Below, in pieces: positions 16,404 to 17,553 of a stretch of DNA of 17,553 nt (positions are counted from its first letter, which is position 1; every line of letters starts with the position of its first letter). The stretch comes from Actinomycetota bacterium (GTDB lineage Bacteria; Actinomycetota; Actinomycetes; Nanopelagicales; Nanopelagicaceae). Below the pieces are notes generated by a model, which was not told where the DNA came from, did no database searches, and worked only from the letters and a program-made list of their open reading frames with translations. Location: assembly GCA_016870855.1 (NCBI GenBank), contig VGAF01000016.1, positions 1 to 17,553 of the forward strand. The letters are read 5' to 3'. A program made the position numbers and the translations under genes.

Positions 16404-17132
16404 CTAATCGAGTTCGTGCGCGCCAGTTCCAAGGTAGGCCGACTTAACGTGTGGATCATTTAGTAGATCCTTTCCACGCGCTTCCTTAGTGATTGAACCA
16501 GTCTCAAGAACATATGCTCGATCAGAACGAGAGAGCGCTTGTTGGGCATTCTGTTCTACCAACAAGATTGTTACGCCAAGTTTGTTAATCTGAGTGATGA
16601 TTCTAAAAATATTCGCGATCATTTGAGGAGCGAGTCCCATTGAAGGTTCATCTAGAAGCAAAACCTTCGGTTTTGCCATAAGGGCGCGGCCGATAGCGAG
16701 CATCTGTTGTTCTCCGCCTGAGAGAGTTCCACCGGCTTGGGTCATGCGCTCTTTCAGCCTAGGGAAGAGTTCGTAAACTCTCTCCAAGTCTTCTTTCATA
16801 TCACTCTTAGTTGATTTTAGATGAAAAGTACCTAGTTCAAGATTCTCTAAAACTGTTAAGCCAGGAAAAATCCCTCGCCCTTCAGGCGCCTGCGAGATAC
16901 CAAGATGTACTCGTCTATGGGCCTTCTCGCCCAAGATGCTCTTGCCGTCATAATCGATTGATCCTGAAGTTGGATTTAGCAGGCCAGAAATAGTCTTTAG
17001 AAGAGTTGTTTTACCGGCGCCATTTGCGCCAATCAGTGAAACGATCTCGCCTTGATTGACGGTGAGCGAGATACCTTTGAGAGCTTCGATTTTTCCATAA
17101 GCGACTCTTAAATCTTTAATCTCAAGACGCAT
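16404..17132 (-). CDS. livF: Branched-chain amino acid ABC transporter ATP-binding protein LivF
   Basis: LivF is one of two ATPases that drive import by branched-chain amino acid type (HAAT) transporters; it sits on the inner face of the membrane with LivG, LivH and LivM. The 242-residue product shows Walker A GANGAGKT (35-42), the Q-loop in GISQAPEGRGIF (about 83-94, with the LivF-typical PEGRGIFP), signature LSGGEQQMLAIGRALM (about 137-152), Walker B KVLLLDEPSMGLAP and the switch segment LLVEQNAQQAL. Its ATG overlaps the end of livG by 11 bases, so translation is coupled. Substrate specificity comes from a periplasmic-type binding protein outside the window; amides, urea or other small molecules are alternatives to Leu/Ile/Val. 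It converges with the thioesterase gene without a visible terminator. Confidence 0.95.
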   Translation of the reverse strand: MRLEIKDLRVAYGKIEALKGISLTVNQGEIVSLIGANGAGKTTLLKTISGLLNPTSGSIDYDGKSILGEKAHRRVHLGISQAPEGRGIFPGLTVLENLELGTFHLKSTKSDMKEDLERVYELFPRLKERMTQAGGTLSGGEQQMLAIGRALMAKPKVLLLDEPSMGLAPQMIANIFRIITQINKLGVTILLVEQNAQQALSRSDRAYVLETGSITKEARGKDLLNDPHVKSAYLGTGAHELD

Positions 17133-17553
17133 CTTCTGGAACCCCTAGATAGGCCTCGATTACTCGAGGATCATCTTGCACTTTGACAGGCACATCGTCA
17201 GCAATTTTCTGGCCAAAATCCAAGACCACTACGCGATCCGACACCTTCATAACGAGTGACATGTCATGTTCAATCAATAGAACTGTGTAGCCAGCATCTC
17301 GAATCTTACGAATCACTTTGGCTAACTCGACTTTCTCGGCTGGATTGAAGCCGGCTGCGGGTTCATCGAGAAGAATTAACTTTGGCTCGGTTCCTAATGC
17401 GCGCGCAATCTCAAGGCGACGCTGAACTCCGTATGGAAGATTTCTCGCAAGACGGTCTGCGTACTCACCGATTCCGATGAAGTCCAATAACTCTTGGGCG
17501 CGCTTCTTATCGCGCTTCTCTTCTCTTCGTGAGACTGGTGATCCAAAAAGTCC
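17122..17553 (-). CDS. livG: Branched-chain amino acid ABC transporter ATP-binding protein LivG, C-terminal part
   Basis: This is the second ATPase of the same importer. The reading frame is open to the right edge, so the N-terminus with Walker A lies outside the window; the visible 143 codons are roughly the last 55-60% of a typical LivG of about 250-260 residues. It begins in the variable helical insert rich in charged residues (RREEKRDKKRAQEL) that is typical of LivG. The signature region follows, RNLPYGVQRRLEIARAL, where LPYGVQRR replaces the canonical LSGGQ as is usual in LivG. Walker B LILLDEPAAGFNP and the switch histidine in LLIEHDMSLVM come next. The end, RVIEAYLG, matches the family. 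Confidence 0.95.
   Translation of the reverse strand, partial: GLFGSPVSRREEKRDKKRAQELLDFIGIGEYADRLARNLPYGVQRRLEIARALGTEPKLILLDEPAAGFNPAEKVELAKVIRKIRDAGYTVLLIEHDMSLVMKVSDRVVVLDFGQKIADDVPVKVQDDPRVIEAYLGVPEDAS

Overview
The window is a dense block of housekeeping genes from a low- to mid-GC actinobacterium. Three things point there: WhiA next to YvcK and RapZ; an S1 protein with four S1 domains and the conserved actinobacterial tail; and a Pol I with a degenerate proofreading domain and a tyrosine in the O-helix. The gene order pgk-gap / whiA-yvcK-rapZ-uvrC / uvrA-uvrB-coaE-rpsA-polA / liv transporter is the order I recall from high-GC actinobacteria such as Streptomyces, but there many other genes lie between these. 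Here nearly all of them are gone, and most junctions are 4-base overlaps or gaps of 5-21 bases. With a base composition near 45-50% GC (judged by eye), this suggests a streamlined genome, for example a freshwater Nanopelagicales (acI) type. The genus cannot be fixed from the window.

Layout, left to right; all genes are on the minus strand unless stated. pgk is cut by the left edge (1-406). gap follows at 431-1432, then whiA (1523-2500), yvcK (2506-3456), rapZ (3453-4325), uvrC (4347-6263), uvrA (6279-9128), uvrB (9125-11209), coaE (11206-11802), a hairpin terminator (about 11837-11878), rpsA (11888-13249), a 153-base leader/promoter region, and polA (13403-15955). A hotdog thioesterase gene on the plus strand is broken by a one-base frameshift (15994-16399). 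livF (16404-17132) and livG, cut by the right edge (17122-17553), close the window.

How the genes work together: polA, uvrB, uvrA and uvrC supply nucleotide excision repair, from damage recognition and dual incision to repair synthesis. coaE makes the last step of coenzyme A synthesis, and rpsA is a translation factor of the 30S subunit. rapZ, yvcK and whiA form the conserved regulatory trio linked to cell envelope, central carbon and division control. gap and pgk are consecutive glycolytic enzymes. livF and livG are the two ATPases of a branched-chain amino acid type importer. The chain coaE-uvrB-uvrA-uvrC-rapZ-yvcK-whiA is packed tightly enough to be one transcript.

No stretch over 300 bases lacks a gene. 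The only non-coding spaces worth noting are 1433-1522, 11803-11887, 13250-13402 and 15956-15993. I saw no rRNA, tRNA, CRISPR array, insertion sequence, prophage or defence system. This is mainly ordinary core genome; the items worth a second look are the frameshifted thioesterase gene, the back-to-back promoters next to it, the rpsA leader, and an over-abundant AGCGCT palindrome.
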